Below are positions 1 to 9,018 of a stretch of DNA of 64,000 nt, piece by piece; the first letter of the stretch is position 1; each line of letters starts with the position of its first letter. The translations under genes and the position numbers were made by a program. Source of the DNA: Spirosoma taeanense (lineage in GTDB: Bacteria > Bacteroidota > Bacteroidia > Cytophagales > Spirosomataceae); assembly GCF_013127955.1 (NCBI RefSeq), contig NZ_CP053435.1, positions 4,588,001-4,652,000 of the forward strand, in the 5' to 3' direction. The notes below the pieces were generated by a model that was not told the origin of the DNA, did not search any database, and saw only the letters and a program-made list of their open reading frames with translations.

Positions 1-3000
1 ACCCGGTCCGTCCGGGTCATTAGTCGTGGCCGTAATCAGCGCCGAGCCGCTGGTAACCGCAGCCTCCGACGGTGTAAACGTAGTGGTAAGACTGTTCGGA
101 CTGCTGAACGTTCCGCCTGCACTCGACGACCAGATTACACTCGTTGCCGAACCGGTGAGCGTAGCTTTCAGGACGACAGCCTCCCCCGAACAGGCGGACA
201 GGCCCGGACCAATGTTCACACCCGCTACGTTCTGGCAGTTGCAGTCTACAATCTCGACCGTTAGGACCGTTGGGCTGCTATAGCAACCTTCGGCCGAACG
301 AGCAAACAGATAGAATTTTCCGGCCCCTACGGCAGTCAGGTTAGTTACCTTGGTCGCTTCCGAACGCAGCGCGCTGGTATACCACTCATAGGTCAGGCCC
401 GGACTTTTGTTTTCAATCGCAATCTTCGTCAGATCGACTGTTCGCTCGGGGCAGGTATTCTTGATATTGCCCAGGCAGATCGGGGTCTGTACGACTGTAA
501 CCGTCACGACAACCGGCTTGCGGGCGCTCCGGCAGCCATCGTCCGTAGTTGCTTCTGCGTAATAAACCGTGGTCGTCGTTGGCTTCACCGTAATGGCTTC
601 GCCACTATTAACCGTGGCAAAAGCAGTTCCATCATAGGGCGTCAGATACCAGCAGACTTTAGCACCAGCCACCGTTGTGGAAGCGACCAGTTTGATTGAA
701 TCGCCGTAACAGAGTCCGGCGTCATTCGAGGCAACGAGGTTAAAGTTGGTCGGGCACAGTAATTTCAGGCCAGCATCGACGGTCAAATTTACCAGACCCG
801 GCGAGAGCGTATAGCTGCCGGTCCTGCCTGTAACGCCATCCGCATCACTATCAGTGGCGTCATCGCCCTGATTAGCGCCCGTTAGTGCATAGCCCCGGCC
901 GCGCAGACCGGTTGTATCAAAGACCACATAGTAGCCAACGCCCGGCGTCAGGTTCGTGAAGAGATAGCCACCATTGCTGTTGGTCGTCTGACTGTCCACC
1001 GGCGAAGTTTGCCCTTCTTTATATAAAGTGACCTTTACGCCCGCCACACCGACTTCACCAGCTCCGCCCTGCTGGCCGTTACCATCGTTATCCAGGAAGA
1101 CCAGATCACCCAGCGATGCGCTCAGTAGTTTCAGGCCGGCGTCGACGCTGGTGTTGTTCTCACCCGCACTTAAGCTATAGGTCTTCGTTGTTTTGCCATC
1201 TGCACCCGCGTCGCTGTCGAGTGCGGTGTTGGTCGTCGCGTTGGGCTGGGTCAGCACGTAGCCCCGGCTCTGCAGGCCGGTTGTGTCAAACACTACGTAA
1301 TACCCATCGCCCGGCGTCAGACTGGTGAAGCTGTAAGCGCCCGTGGCTGAGGTCGTCGCTGAAGCGATCAGTGTCGGTGTACCACCCGCAACGGTGCTGC
1401 TCTGGTAGAGCGTTACTTTTACGCTCGCCACGCCCGTTTCCGAGCCGCCGTCCTGAATTCCATTGCCGTTAATATCCACAAATACCAGATCGCCCAGAGA
1501 CGCGCGCGTATCCACAAAGCCTGCGTCAACATTCAGGTTGTTGCGGGCGGTGTCGCTTTCAGGTTTGCTGGTGTCTACCTGATAAACGCGAGTAAACCCA
1601 TCGGGTCCGGCATCGCTATCCACAGCGTCGACGGGTGTAGATGCAGCATCCTTTTGGGTGATCGACAAGCTATCCGGTACGATGAACCGGACTTTATACT
1701 TACCGTCGGTCAGGCTATCAAATAAGAATTTACCGCCACCAGCGGTGAAGGTCGAATCCAGTTTGGTCGTGCCCGTTTCATCGTATAAATAAACCCTGAC
1801 TCCGTTCAGACCCGTATTGCCATCATTCTGGATACCGTCTTTGTTTGTATCCAGGAAGACGTAATCGCCCAAGCTGCCGTAAAGTCCCCGGATTACTTCA
1901 ATATCACAGCAGTTTAGGGCCGGACAACCGTTTCGGTAGGTTGTAAACCGGTAAACCCCCGGCGATTTAATGGTGAGCGACGAATCTGGGTTAATAAGGG
2001 CCGAGTCAGCCGAAACTGTCGTAACGTCTTTATTATTCCGGAACCAGATTATCTTATTATACCCGGTTGGAATGCTGACCAAGAACTCATCACCCGGATA
2101 CCAGAAAATAGGTACCGAGAAACAGACGGCGTCATAGTCATCCTCTGCCAGACTCTGGTTGTTGGGCTGCGAATCCTTATCTGTCTGACTGGCTGATATT
2201 ACCTCCGCCGTATTGAACCAGACTCCCCGCGCTAGAACCTTAGCATTCAGCGTCAAAACCGCCGAATCGCCCGGTGCAATGGCGCTCACGCTCCAGGTTC
2301 CGGACGTATAGGTTCCGGTGCCGCGCAGCGTAGCAGCCGATGCGGGCACATACTCGGCCCCTGCGGCTGGCAGTTCGTCTTTTATAATAACATTAGTGGC
2401 CGTAGCGGCTGCGCCAGCGTCATTTTTGACGATTACGGTGTACGAGATGACATCACCGATAGCTGGCTTCTGATTGCTGACCAGTTTGCGAACGCTCAGG
2501 TCAATCGTTGGCGTCGTTTGCGCCTGCGACGTACCAATCGTCAGTCCGGTGAGGAGAACGGTTAAGAGTGTCCAGGCAGCGATTATCGGTTTGCCTGCCG
2601 CCAACGCAGTCTGAGCAGACTCTACAGATGAACGTAACCGTTTCTCTGCCGAACCGGGCCAATGGCTGGTGCCGGATACCGCTGAAGCGGGAGTTTGTAG
2701 AGAAGGTTGACTCAGTAAAGTTTGCTCATCCATTGGGTATTCTACGTAAGAAGGTAAGGCTTGCTGCGGTGGGGTAATTCGATGTTCAGGAAAAGGTGGG
2801 GCCGGGACGTCCGGTGGCTCGCAGGTGACTCGCCGTGTACGTTTAACAAACGGCAACCGATGACCGGCACCGTTCATCAGAGGAGCCGACACAGGGGCCG
2901 GACGTAATAACCAGGATGAGAATCTGCTTTGCAGGAAATGCAGGTAGTAACCAATCAACCGACCACTTTGTCGGGTTAAGCGATGTGTTTCAACGGGAAC

Positions 3001-3066
3001 CACCCCCAACAGAAGGTTGGTTAACGGTTGAGGGTATAGTTTACGTAGCGTAGAGGTTACTCCCAT
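1..3066 (-). CDS. Giant secreted adhesin with DUF11 and SdrD B-type repeats, C-terminus outside window
   Basis: The reading frame is open from 3066 to the left edge (1022 codons, no stop), so the protein is incomplete. Numbering from ATG 3066: residues 1-158 are a basic, proline-containing leader; 159-180 are a hydrophobic signal segment ending SQAQ; about 185-290 are a DUF11-like domain (conserved-repeat type); about 395-515, 520-645 and 650-765 are three SdrD B-like domains, each starting SLGDxVFxD; from about 768 follow Ig/PKD-like modules with paired cysteines. SdrD B and DUF11 domains are surface-adhesin modules, and in this phylum such proteins usually end in a T9SS sorting domain, which would lie outside the window. 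The start is uncertain: ATG 2877 and ATG 2733 are also in frame, and only the last leaves a leader of ordinary length before the signal segment. The family is clear; the exact role (adhesion or gliding) is inference. Confidence 0.85.
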   Translation of the reverse strand, partial: MGVTSTLRKLYPQPLTNLLLGVVPVETHRLTRQSGRLIGYYLHFLQSRFSSWLLRPAPVSAPLMNGAGHRLPFVKRTRRVTCEPPDVPAPPFPEHRITPPQQALPSYVEYPMDEQTLLSQPSLQTPASAVSGTSHWPGSAEKRLRSSVESAQTALAAGKPIIAAWTLLTVLLTGLTIGTSQAQTTPTIDLSVRKLVSNQKPAIGDVISYTVIVKNDAGAAATATNVIIKDELPAAGAEYVPASAATLRGTGTYTSGTWSVSAIAPGDSAVLTLNAKVLARGVWFNTAEVISASQTDKDSQPNNQSLAEDDYDAVCFSVPIFWYPGDEFLVSIPTGYNKIIWFRNNKDVTTVSADSALINPDSSLTIKSPGVYRFTTYRNGCPALNCCDIEVIRGLYGSLGDYVFLDTNKDGIQNDGNTGLNGVRVYLYDETGTTKLDSTFTAGGGKFLFDSLTDGKYKVRFIVPDSLSITQKDAASTPVDAVDSDAGPDGFTRVYQVDTSKPESDTARNNLNVDAGFVDTRASLGDLVFVDINGNGIQDGGSETGVASVKVTLYQSSTVAGGTPTLIASATTSATGAYSFTSLTPGDGYYVVFDTTGLQSRGYVLTQPNATTNTALDSDAGADGKTTKTYSLSAGENNTSVDAGLKLLSASLGDLVFLDNDGNGQQGGAGEVGVAGVKVTLYKEGQTSPVDSQTTNSNGGYLFTNLTPGVGYYVVFDTTGLRGRGYALTGANQGDDATDSDADGVTGRTGSYTLSPGLVNLTVDAGLKLLCPTNFNLVASNDAGLCYGDSIKLVASTTVAGAKVCWYLTPYDGTAFATVNSGEAITVKPTTTTVYYAEATTDDGCRSARKPVVVTVTVVQTPICLGNIKNTCPERTVDLTKIAIENKSPGLTYEWYTSALRSEATKVTNLTAVGAGKFYLFARSAEGCYSSPTVLTVEIVDCNCQNVAGVNIGPGLSACSGEAVVLKATLTGSATSVIWSSSAGGTFSSPNSLTTTFTPSEAAVTSGSALITATTNDPDGPG
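775..1890 (-). repeat. Three tandem SdrD B-domain coding repeats (about 380-395 bp units)
   Basis: Units begin near 1885, 1505 and 1110 on the minus strand. Each encodes SLGDxVFxD followed by a calcium-loop-like D-x-N/D-G-x-G/Q segment, a middle VxLY strand and a closing SDAD/SDAG plus DAG segment. The second and third units are also close at DNA level, for example around 1270-1310 and 900-940. This points to duplication within the gene, as is common in such adhesins. Confidence 0.75.
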
Positions 3067-3586
3067 CTGCAACTTGATTTAGGGTGGTTTGCTAACAGCA
3101 AATACCCCTTCTGGTTTGCGTTATTCAGACCTCGAAACCGTGACTGAGTCACGACCTGCGAGGCTGCTGATTCACTAATCTATTTTGCTTTTAGCGAAGA
3201 ACGAAAACTATGCCAAACAATATTGTTTTATAAAAAGGAGTATCGGTAACAAATAAATACATCTAATCTAAAATGTTGTTACCTAATTGCAGACCAAACC
3301 ACCGCCTGGAACTGACCTTGCTTTTGTTCTTTCAGGAAAAGCCGAACCCTTTTTCTGGATGGCTGTAGTCAGCGAAAACTATGCCAACCACATGACAACC
3401 AGTCTTACGATGTTTCATGGAAACTTGCTTGTCGTGCAAACAGATAATACCCCATTTGTGGGGTATGAACGACAGACAAAAAGGAGAGAGAAAATGCCGA
3501 ATGGCTGACCTGAGGCAAACTGCCAGGAAGGCAGATCTGTTATTCAGAGGAACAAATATACCAATGAATTAATAGTATAAAACTTT
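3067..3586. other. Gene-free stretch upstream of the adhesin
   Basis: This 520-bp AT-richer stretch separates the adhesin start from the hairpin at 3587. A 73-codon frame at 3287-3508 has no recognisable content, and I do not call it. A 15-bp sequence (CGAAAACTATGCCAA) occurs twice, at 3202-3216 and 3373-3387. The region must hold the adhesin promoter, but I could not assign one with confidence. Confidence 0.5.
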
Positions 3587-3646
3587 TTTAGCTGATAGGC
3601 CCCGGTGGTAACTTAGTTAAGTTACCACCGGGGCCTATCAGCTAAA
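3587..3646. terminator. Very long perfect hairpin, probable terminator of the outer-membrane protein gene
   Basis: The inverted repeat has 29-bp perfect arms and a 2-nt centre (core arm GCTGATAGGCCCCGGTGG). It starts about 20 bp past the stop of the minus-strand gene ending at 3668. There is no U-tract on the minus-strand side, so termination would rely on the stem alone. Confidence 0.7.
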
Positions 3647-3667
3647 TTCTTTATTCGGGAAGCTGAC

Positions 3668-6600
3668 CTAGAAATCGTATCCCAGCGTCAGGTACGCGAT
3701 GGGTTTGCTGACAACTTTATTTTCGAGTCCCCAGCCGTAGTCAAACTTCACGAAGTAGCCAAACAGCATGGTCCGCGCACCGGCTCCGTAGCCAATCAGG
3801 AACGGATTTTTGAAGTTCGTAACGGTTGCCCGGAACGGCAGGTTGCCCCCGCCTACGGTTTCTGTGTTCAGGCTGTTTTGCTGACTAAACGGCCCTTTAC
3901 CTGCCCAGGCCGTACCGATGTCGGTGAAAGCGACCAGCTGCAGATTCCGCAGGAAGTTCGACGTTACGTTACCCCGGTATAAGTACCGAACCAGCGGCAG
4001 CCGAAGTTCGGCGTTGAAGAGCATGTGGCTGGTACCGGTTAGTTTACCCTGCCGGAAACCACGCAGCGGAGCGGCAAAATCGGCAAAGAACACGCTCCGA
4101 TAATCGTAAGGAATCTCCGTAGGAATTAGATTAGGAACCAGCAGCGGATTGGCCGCAATCTGCTCTTTGGTGTTCGACCCGATCCAGTTTTCCATTCCGC
4201 CCAGCGTGCTCTGCTTGGGCGATGGCCCACCCGACTGACTAAAGGAGAACCGGGCGGCCAGCACCAGATCGCGGTGAATTTTCTGATAGTGGCGTAAATC
4301 GATTGTGAACCGCCGGAACCCTTCCGACGCGGCTCGCAGACCGGCATACTCCTCGAAGCGAATTTTCATCTTCGTGCCGATCGACATATTCATACCATTG
4401 ATGTTCGTGTTGTCGTAAACGAACTCCCCCCGCAGGCCGGCATAATCGGAGGTACGATCCGGCTCGGCATACGAGGAAATGTCGATCAATCGGGTGATGG
4501 CGTAGAAAGGCGACAGCGTAAACCGGCTGGCCACCGAAATTGGGTAGGAGGCCGAAACGGCGACCCGGTTGTACCGGTATTTCTGACTCAGTCCGCCGTT
4601 ATCAACAAAAAGCGTTTGCCGGTCGACACGAGCGCCGTAATCAATGCGGTTTGTGAGGTTGTTGTATTCCGCAAACAAATTGCTGTTGCGGAGAGTGGTG
4701 GTAATGAATAGACCCGCCCGTAGTACGTGATTTTCCAGCAAATCGGTCAGGGTTACGTCCTGCGCGTAGCCAAAGCCCCGAATCGGATCAACCCGCCAGT
4801 TCGACGTAGCGTCGTTTACGCCGAATAGTCCTTTATAATCGAATGGCCCCCGAATAGTGATGTTCTCGCGACGCCGGTTTCGGGGCAATGTTGTCGACAG
4901 AATCGGTACGCTGCCCGGCGAACGACGCTGCCGGTATTCAGCCGCTTTCAGGACTTCCGAATCAAATTGATAATTGTCAGTATCAACCTCGCCCGGTTCC
5001 AGAGCGATGCGCTTCTCCGGGTCTGGCTGCAAACCGCCTGACTGCGCTCGTTGCGTAGCCGTCGAGTCAGGTTGCGCACCAGATTGGGCAGCCGGCGCAT
5101 TGGTATCCGTCCGGGCTGTTCCGGAACGATTTACGTTGGCCCGGGCAGTGGGGCTGGCCATACCTGAACTGATGCTGCGTTGCGTCGGTGGTGCCTGAAC
5201 CGTCTGGTTCAGGTTGAACTGCGAGCGGAAGCCAATGTATTCTTCCCCGTTTTTCAGGCTGCTGTACACAAATCCGCCATTAGCTGGGTTCAGGTCGTAT
5301 AACCGGATACTTTGTGGGAAAGCAGTGATCTGTCCTATAGCACCCGACTCCCGATTCAGTCGGTACAGATTCCGGATTCCGCTGACATCGTTGAGGAAAT
5401 AAATGGTTTCTTCACTAGCCGGAATAGGCTGCGTCGCATAGGACAGCGAATCGGTTAGCCGCACCAGCGACAGATCACGCGCACTCCCTTCGTGAGAAAA
5501 CAGAAGCATCCGGTTCCGTATGGTCTTGTACGACCCTTTATCAACGCCCAGACTATCCAACTGCCGGTTTGAGGAGAAAACCACCTCCCGCGCTGTACGC
5601 CCAACGAACTGCGGATACAGATCATCGTACAGGTCGTTGGTCAGTTGCTGATACGACCCCCGGTTAATGCTATACAAAAACAGATCGTTCTGACCTTTCC
5701 GGTCGGCACTCAGGATCAGGCTTCCCCCATCCTCCGACGCATCGACCGAAACTACCTGCGACAACCCATTAATTGACCGCTTAAACTCCCGTTTCGGGCG
5801 CTTTTCAAAATTACTGTACTGATAAAGGTTGATTTTACCCAGTTCGTCGGTAATCACAATAAGATTGTTGCCGCGCTGCCAGGCGACTAAGGGCGTATTA
5901 GTCCGGGCTGCCTGACCGTCGAGCCGGTAACCGCCCTGCAATACCGTCGTTTTTTTTCGGTTGGTGGTATTAACCACCTCTACGGCAAACTTTCCGTCGC
6001 GAACAGTGGCATACGCGAAATACTGTTTGTCGGGGCTGAGTTTAAGGCTGTTCAGTGCCATCTCCCCATCGGCTGAGCTGAGTTTAATCTGAAAGTCGTC
6101 GGCGCTGGATCGGTACGCCTGCGTTACGCTATTGGCCATACCGGTATAAAACTCGCGCCAGTCGCGCAGAAACCGGTTGTAGGGAACCCCCAGCGTACTG
6201 GAGATACTGCTTTGTTCATTCCGGATTATTCGGGTCAGGTTCAGAATGTTCGACACATTGTCGCGGCCGTATTTCTGAACAATATAGTTCCAGATTGAGT
6301 GACCTACCCGCTCAGCCTCAGCCCCAGACAGTAAAGACGGTTTTTTGACGGGGCGCGTGAGCGAAACATCACGCATGTAATCGTCCAGTTCCAGGCTGTT
6401 GCCCTCGGCAATGTAGGCCGCAATACCGGGCATGAACCAGTCGGGCAGCGTGAGCAGCAGCGAACTTTGAAGAGCATCCTTGAGGCTACCGCCGTATAGC
6501 ATGTCATACACGAACAGCATCGATACGTCGCGGATGATCTGCCGCCGGAAACTGATCTGATCGCCCGTAAAAGCCAGTTCCACGCGCGACTTCGACAGGT

Positions 6601-6952
6601 CCAGTTCACGGCTGCTCAGCCCCCCCTGCGTGTTGAGGCCGATGTTACTCTGGGCCAGTTCCTGCGGGGAGTTGAACAGAAAGATTTTGACCCGGTTATA
6701 GGGCGTATAACCCAGCAGTTCGGTAATTCGGTCAAATTCCGATTCGGCATATTGCGCCGTGAGGTTGGCAATCTGGCTGCCATCCTGGTAATAATAAATC
6801 TCAAAATTGGCGGTTCGGATAATCTTCCAGTCAAAATTCTGGTATTGAATCCGGTTCTTCCCGAAACGCTCCAGCGACGGGTAGTTTTGCGCTGTGGCTG
6901 CACTCATCATCCCTAACCACAGGCCCACCAGCAGAATGTATTGATTTCGCAT
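3668..6952 (-). CDS. Outer-membrane protein: degenerate peptidase-MA domain, TolB-like propeller and BamA-like barrel
   Basis: 1094 residues. A signal peptide ends at about residue 21 (ATAQ). Residues about 30-275 resemble the peptidase-MA-like domain found in such Bacteroidota proteins. Residues about 285-560 form WD40/TolB-like repeats (for example LSPDKQYFAYAT). Residues about 570-690 are a Ser/Thr/Gln-rich linker. Residues about 700-1094 look like an Omp85/BamA-type barrel ending in an aromatic (LTLGYDF), as expected for outer-membrane insertion. The expected HExxH zinc motif is absent: the aligned stretch reads RDVSMLFVYD, so proteolysis is unlikely. The gene appears monocistronic, with the 3587-3646 hairpin behind it. 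Its function is unknown; it may bind envelope polymers or help secretion or assembly. Confidence 0.8.
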   Translation of the reverse strand: MRNQYILLVGLWLGMMSAATAQNYPSLERFGKNRIQYQNFDWKIIRTANFEIYYYQDGSQIANLTAQYAESEFDRITELLGYTPYNRVKIFLFNSPQELAQSNIGLNTQGGLSSRELDLSKSRVELAFTGDQISFRRQIIRDVSMLFVYDMLYGGSLKDALQSSLLLTLPDWFMPGIAAYIAEGNSLELDDYMRDVSLTRPVKKPSLLSGAEAERVGHSIWNYIVQKYGRDNVSNILNLTRIIRNEQSSISSTLGVPYNRFLRDWREFYTGMANSVTQAYRSSADDFQIKLSSADGEMALNSLKLSPDKQYFAYATVRDGKFAVEVVNTTNRKKTTVLQGGYRLDGQAARTNTPLVAWQRGNNLIVITDELGKINLYQYSNFEKRPKREFKRSINGLSQVVSVDASEDGGSLILSADRKGQNDLFLYSINRGSYQQLTNDLYDDLYPQFVGRTAREVVFSSNRQLDSLGVDKGSYKTIRNRMLLFSHEGSARDLSLVRLTDSLSYATQPIPASEETIYFLNDVSGIRNLYRLNRESGAIGQITAFPQSIRLYDLNPANGGFVYSSLKNGEEYIGFRSQFNLNQTVQAPPTQRSISSGMASPTARANVNRSGTARTDTNAPAAQSGAQPDSTATQRAQSGGLQPDPEKRIALEPGEVDTDNYQFDSEVLKAAEYRQRRSPGSVPILSTTLPRNRRRENITIRGPFDYKGLFGVNDATSNWRVDPIRGFGYAQDVTLTDLLENHVLRAGLFITTTLRNSNLFAEYNNLTNRIDYGARVDRQTLFVDNGGLSQKYRYNRVAVSASYPISVASRFTLSPFYAITRLIDISSYAEPDRTSDYAGLRGEFVYDNTNINGMNMSIGTKMKIRFEEYAGLRAASEGFRRFTIDLRHYQKIHRDLVLAARFSFSQSGGPSPKQSTLGGMENWIGSNTKEQIAANPLLVPNLIPTEIPYDYRSVFFADFAAPLRGFRQGKLTGTSHMLFNAELRLPLVRYLYRGNVTSNFLRNLQLVAFTDIGTAWAGKGPFSQQNSLNTETVGGGNLPFRATVTNFKNPFLIGYGAGARTMLFGYFVKFDYGWGLENKVVSKPIAYLTLGYDF

Positions 6953-7049
6953 ACTGATCAGAAAGACGTTCGACGCTGAATTCTAGGCATACCAGCGAAG
7001 AAATTTATTGCTGGTTAACGGGTGAAATTCAGTTCCTCAATTAACGTAA

Positions 7050-8102
7050 CTATAACGAAACACAGCGGCTAATATTCGCTTCCGGCTCTAATTCTTCACC
7101 GTCCAGCAGGTGCCGGGCGAACTGCTCGGCCAGGTAGGGCGCCAGCGAAACGCCTTTGGTACCCATACCCCCAAAAATACCCACGGCCGGATGCGACGGA
7201 TGCAGACCAATAAAAGGCCGGCGGTCTTTGGTCGATGGTCGAATTCCAGCCTGCTGCGCAACGATCTGATACGGAACTTTCAGAACAGCACGCACTTTCG
7301 AATGTAAAAACTCGCGACCCTCGTCGGTTGTTTGCCAATCCAGATCGTGCCAGGAATAGGTAGCGCCAATCCGGACCAATCCGCGCCGAATGGGCAAAAT
7401 AAATACGCCCTGATTCACGATTGCCGTAATCGGATACTGGTCGACCAAGGCCGTCAGAATCTGGCCTTTCACCGGATTGTAAGGGAGCCAGTCGAATAAT
7501 GGATTCTGGCGGGCCTGCACCCCATCGCAAAATATGACTTTATTAATCGTCAGGCCGTTCCACGTTACGTTATGGGCCTTTATTGTCAGCTCATCAGGCG
7601 TTATAATTCCTTCGTAGTATTGATTTTTTTTAATGAAATAGCCTTTGATTACCCGGACGTATTCGCCCAAATCGAGCCAGCCCGCCTGGGTTACTTCGAT
7701 GCCGCCGAACGAATTGTTGATAAAGTCTTTATACAACTCATTATCAACTTCCTTCTGGATATACCGCTGAATATCGGGGTCGGCGGTCAGGGTTAGATAA
7801 GCCATTTTTTCGGCCTCAGAGCGAAAGGGCCGGTAGATGGTTCTGGGATGAAAAAACTGCACGCCCAGCGCCTGCTCGGTGTCGGTATAAAACTGGTGAA
7901 GAAACGGAAACAGTTCATCGGCTTTCCAGGTGCGAACCAGCTTCCGGCCCGTCAGCGGATTCACAATCCCAGCCGCCACCGACGACGCCGACGGTAAGCC
8001 TGGGGCGTCGGCCACGAGCAATGAACACCCCCGCTGGTCGAGTGTCCAGGCCAGGGCTGAACCGGCCACTCCCTGCCCTACGATTAGGAAATCGATCGTC
8101 AT
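7050..8102 (-). CDS. FAD-dependent oxidoreductase (D-amino-acid oxidase / glycine oxidase family)
   Basis: 350 residues. The N-terminus has the dinucleotide-binding motif GQGVAGSALA at residues 8-17, followed by a DAO-type segment (AAGIVNPLTGRK, about 63-74). The C-terminal part has the FAD-contact region (QQAGIRPSTKDRRPF and GGMGTKGVSLAP). No signal peptide is seen, so it is probably cytoplasmic. It sits 65 bp downstream of cmk on the same strand, with a hairpin in between. Related proteins oxidise amino acids or take part in tRNA-modification enzymes (MnmC-like C-domain). The substrate cannot be read from the sequence. Confidence 0.85.
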   Translation of the reverse strand: MTIDFLIVGQGVAGSALAWTLDQRGCSLLVADAPGLPSASSVAAGIVNPLTGRKLVRTWKADELFPFLHQFYTDTEQALGVQFFHPRTIYRPFRSEAEKMAYLTLTADPDIQRYIQKEVDNELYKDFINNSFGGIEVTQAGWLDLGEYVRVIKGYFIKKNQYYEGIITPDELTIKAHNVTWNGLTINKVIFCDGVQARQNPLFDWLPYNPVKGQILTALVDQYPITAIVNQGVFILPIRRGLVRIGATYSWHDLDWQTTDEGREFLHSKVRAVLKVPYQIVAQQAGIRPSTKDRRPFIGLHPSHPAVGIFGGMGTKGVSLAPYLAEQFARHLLDGEELEPEANISRCVSL

Positions 8103-8136
8103 TGCTGAAGAGAGAAAAGCACGTGAAGCAGGAAAG

Positions 8137-8163
8137 CGGACCGAAACACCTTGTTTCGGTCCG
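8137..8163. terminator. Hairpin downstream of cmk
   Basis: Perfect 11-bp arms (CGGACCGAAAC / GTTTCGGTCCG) with a 5-nt loop, 5 bp past the end of cmk and before the FAD oxidoreductase start. It may attenuate read-through between the two genes. Confidence 0.6.
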
Positions 8164-8167
8164 TCAA

Positions 8168-8863
8168 TTAACTATTGCGGTGAATTTCGGCCAGCCGACG
8201 GTCGGCCAGTTCAATCACCCAGTCCACCTGTTCTTCAATGGTCATAAAGGACGTATCCAGCAGCGTAGCGTCGGGGGCCTGTACGAGCGGACTTTCGGAA
8301 CGGGTGGTATCAATCAAGTCCCGCTTCTCGAGATTACGAATAATCTCTTCCAGATTGATCATTTCACCTTTTTCGAGCAGTTCCTGCTGCCGGCGTTTGG
8401 CGCGGGTAAACGTATCGGCCGTCATGAAGACTTTGACTTCGGCGTCGGGAAACACTTTCGTGCCAATATCACGTCCATCCATAACTACCCCCCGCCGGCG
8501 GCCCATCTTCTGCTGCTGCGCCACCATCGCCCAACGTACTTCTGGAATTGCACTGACCTCGCTGACGATGTTGGAGATATACATTTTGCGAATCTCCTCT
8601 TCAACGTTCAGGCCATTGAGACAGGTTTCGTTCTTACCCGTTCGGTTATTGTGATTGAACGTAATGTGAATGTGCTCCAGAGCCGCCTTAACTTCCCGGT
8701 GATTGGAAAAGGAGATTCGCTCCTGGATGAAAAACAAACTCACTGCGCGGTACATCGCGCCGGTATCAATATACCCATAGCCCATTCGGGCAGCCACGGC
8801 CTTTGCGGTAGTACTCTTTCCGCAACTTGAATATCCGTCTATTGCAATAACTATCTTCGGCAT
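8168..8863 (-). CDS. cmk: Cytidylate kinase
   Basis: 231 residues, normal for the family. It phosphorylates CMP/dCMP to CDP/dCDP in the cytoplasm. The P-loop GYSSCGKST is at residues 10-18, followed by YIDTGAMYRA, which shapes the nucleotide pocket, and DGRDIGT further on. The R-x3-R/lid region (RAKRRQQELLEKG) is present. A Bacteroidota -7 box (TATTTTGC on the minus strand) at 8897-8904 lies about 35 nt upstream. Confidence 0.96.
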   Translation of the reverse strand: MPKIVIAIDGYSSCGKSTTAKAVAARMGYGYIDTGAMYRAVSLFFIQERISFSNHREVKAALEHIHITFNHNNRTGKNETCLNGLNVEEEIRKMYISNIVSEVSAIPEVRWAMVAQQQKMGRRRGVVMDGRDIGTKVFPDAEVKVFMTADTFTRAKRRQQELLEKGEMINLEEIIRNLEKRDLIDTTRSESPLVQAPDATLLDTSFMTIEEQVDWVIELADRRLAEIHRNS

Positions 8864-8896
8864 GAAAGCTCAGTCCGCCGAAGCGGTAATATTTCG

Positions 8897-8904
8897 GCAA
8901 AATA
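8897..8904 (-). promoter_or_regulatory. -7 promoter box for cmk
   Basis: The minus-strand sequence TATTTTGC matches the Bacteroidota TAnnTTTG/TAnnTTGC element about 34 nt before the cmk ATG. No clear TTTG -33 partner is visible, so support is moderate. Confidence 0.4.
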
Positions 8905-9018
8905 ACCACAAAACAGAAGGATAATCAACCAGGCTAGTAGTCTTCTGAAGCCCGAACCAGCCAGCCACCCATCGAGACTGTCCTTTCACTGCGATACCGG
9001 CACCCTGAGCCGTTTTAT

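Noticed and set aside
3287..3508. 73-codon plus-strand frame upstream of the adhesin
   Set aside because: No signal, domain or ribosome site; composition looks non-coding and it contains one of two copies of a short direct repeat.
5949..5957. A8 run in the outer-membrane protein gene as a slippage site
   Set aside because: The run is shorter than in dnaX and no truncated product would make functional sense, since it would lack the barrel.
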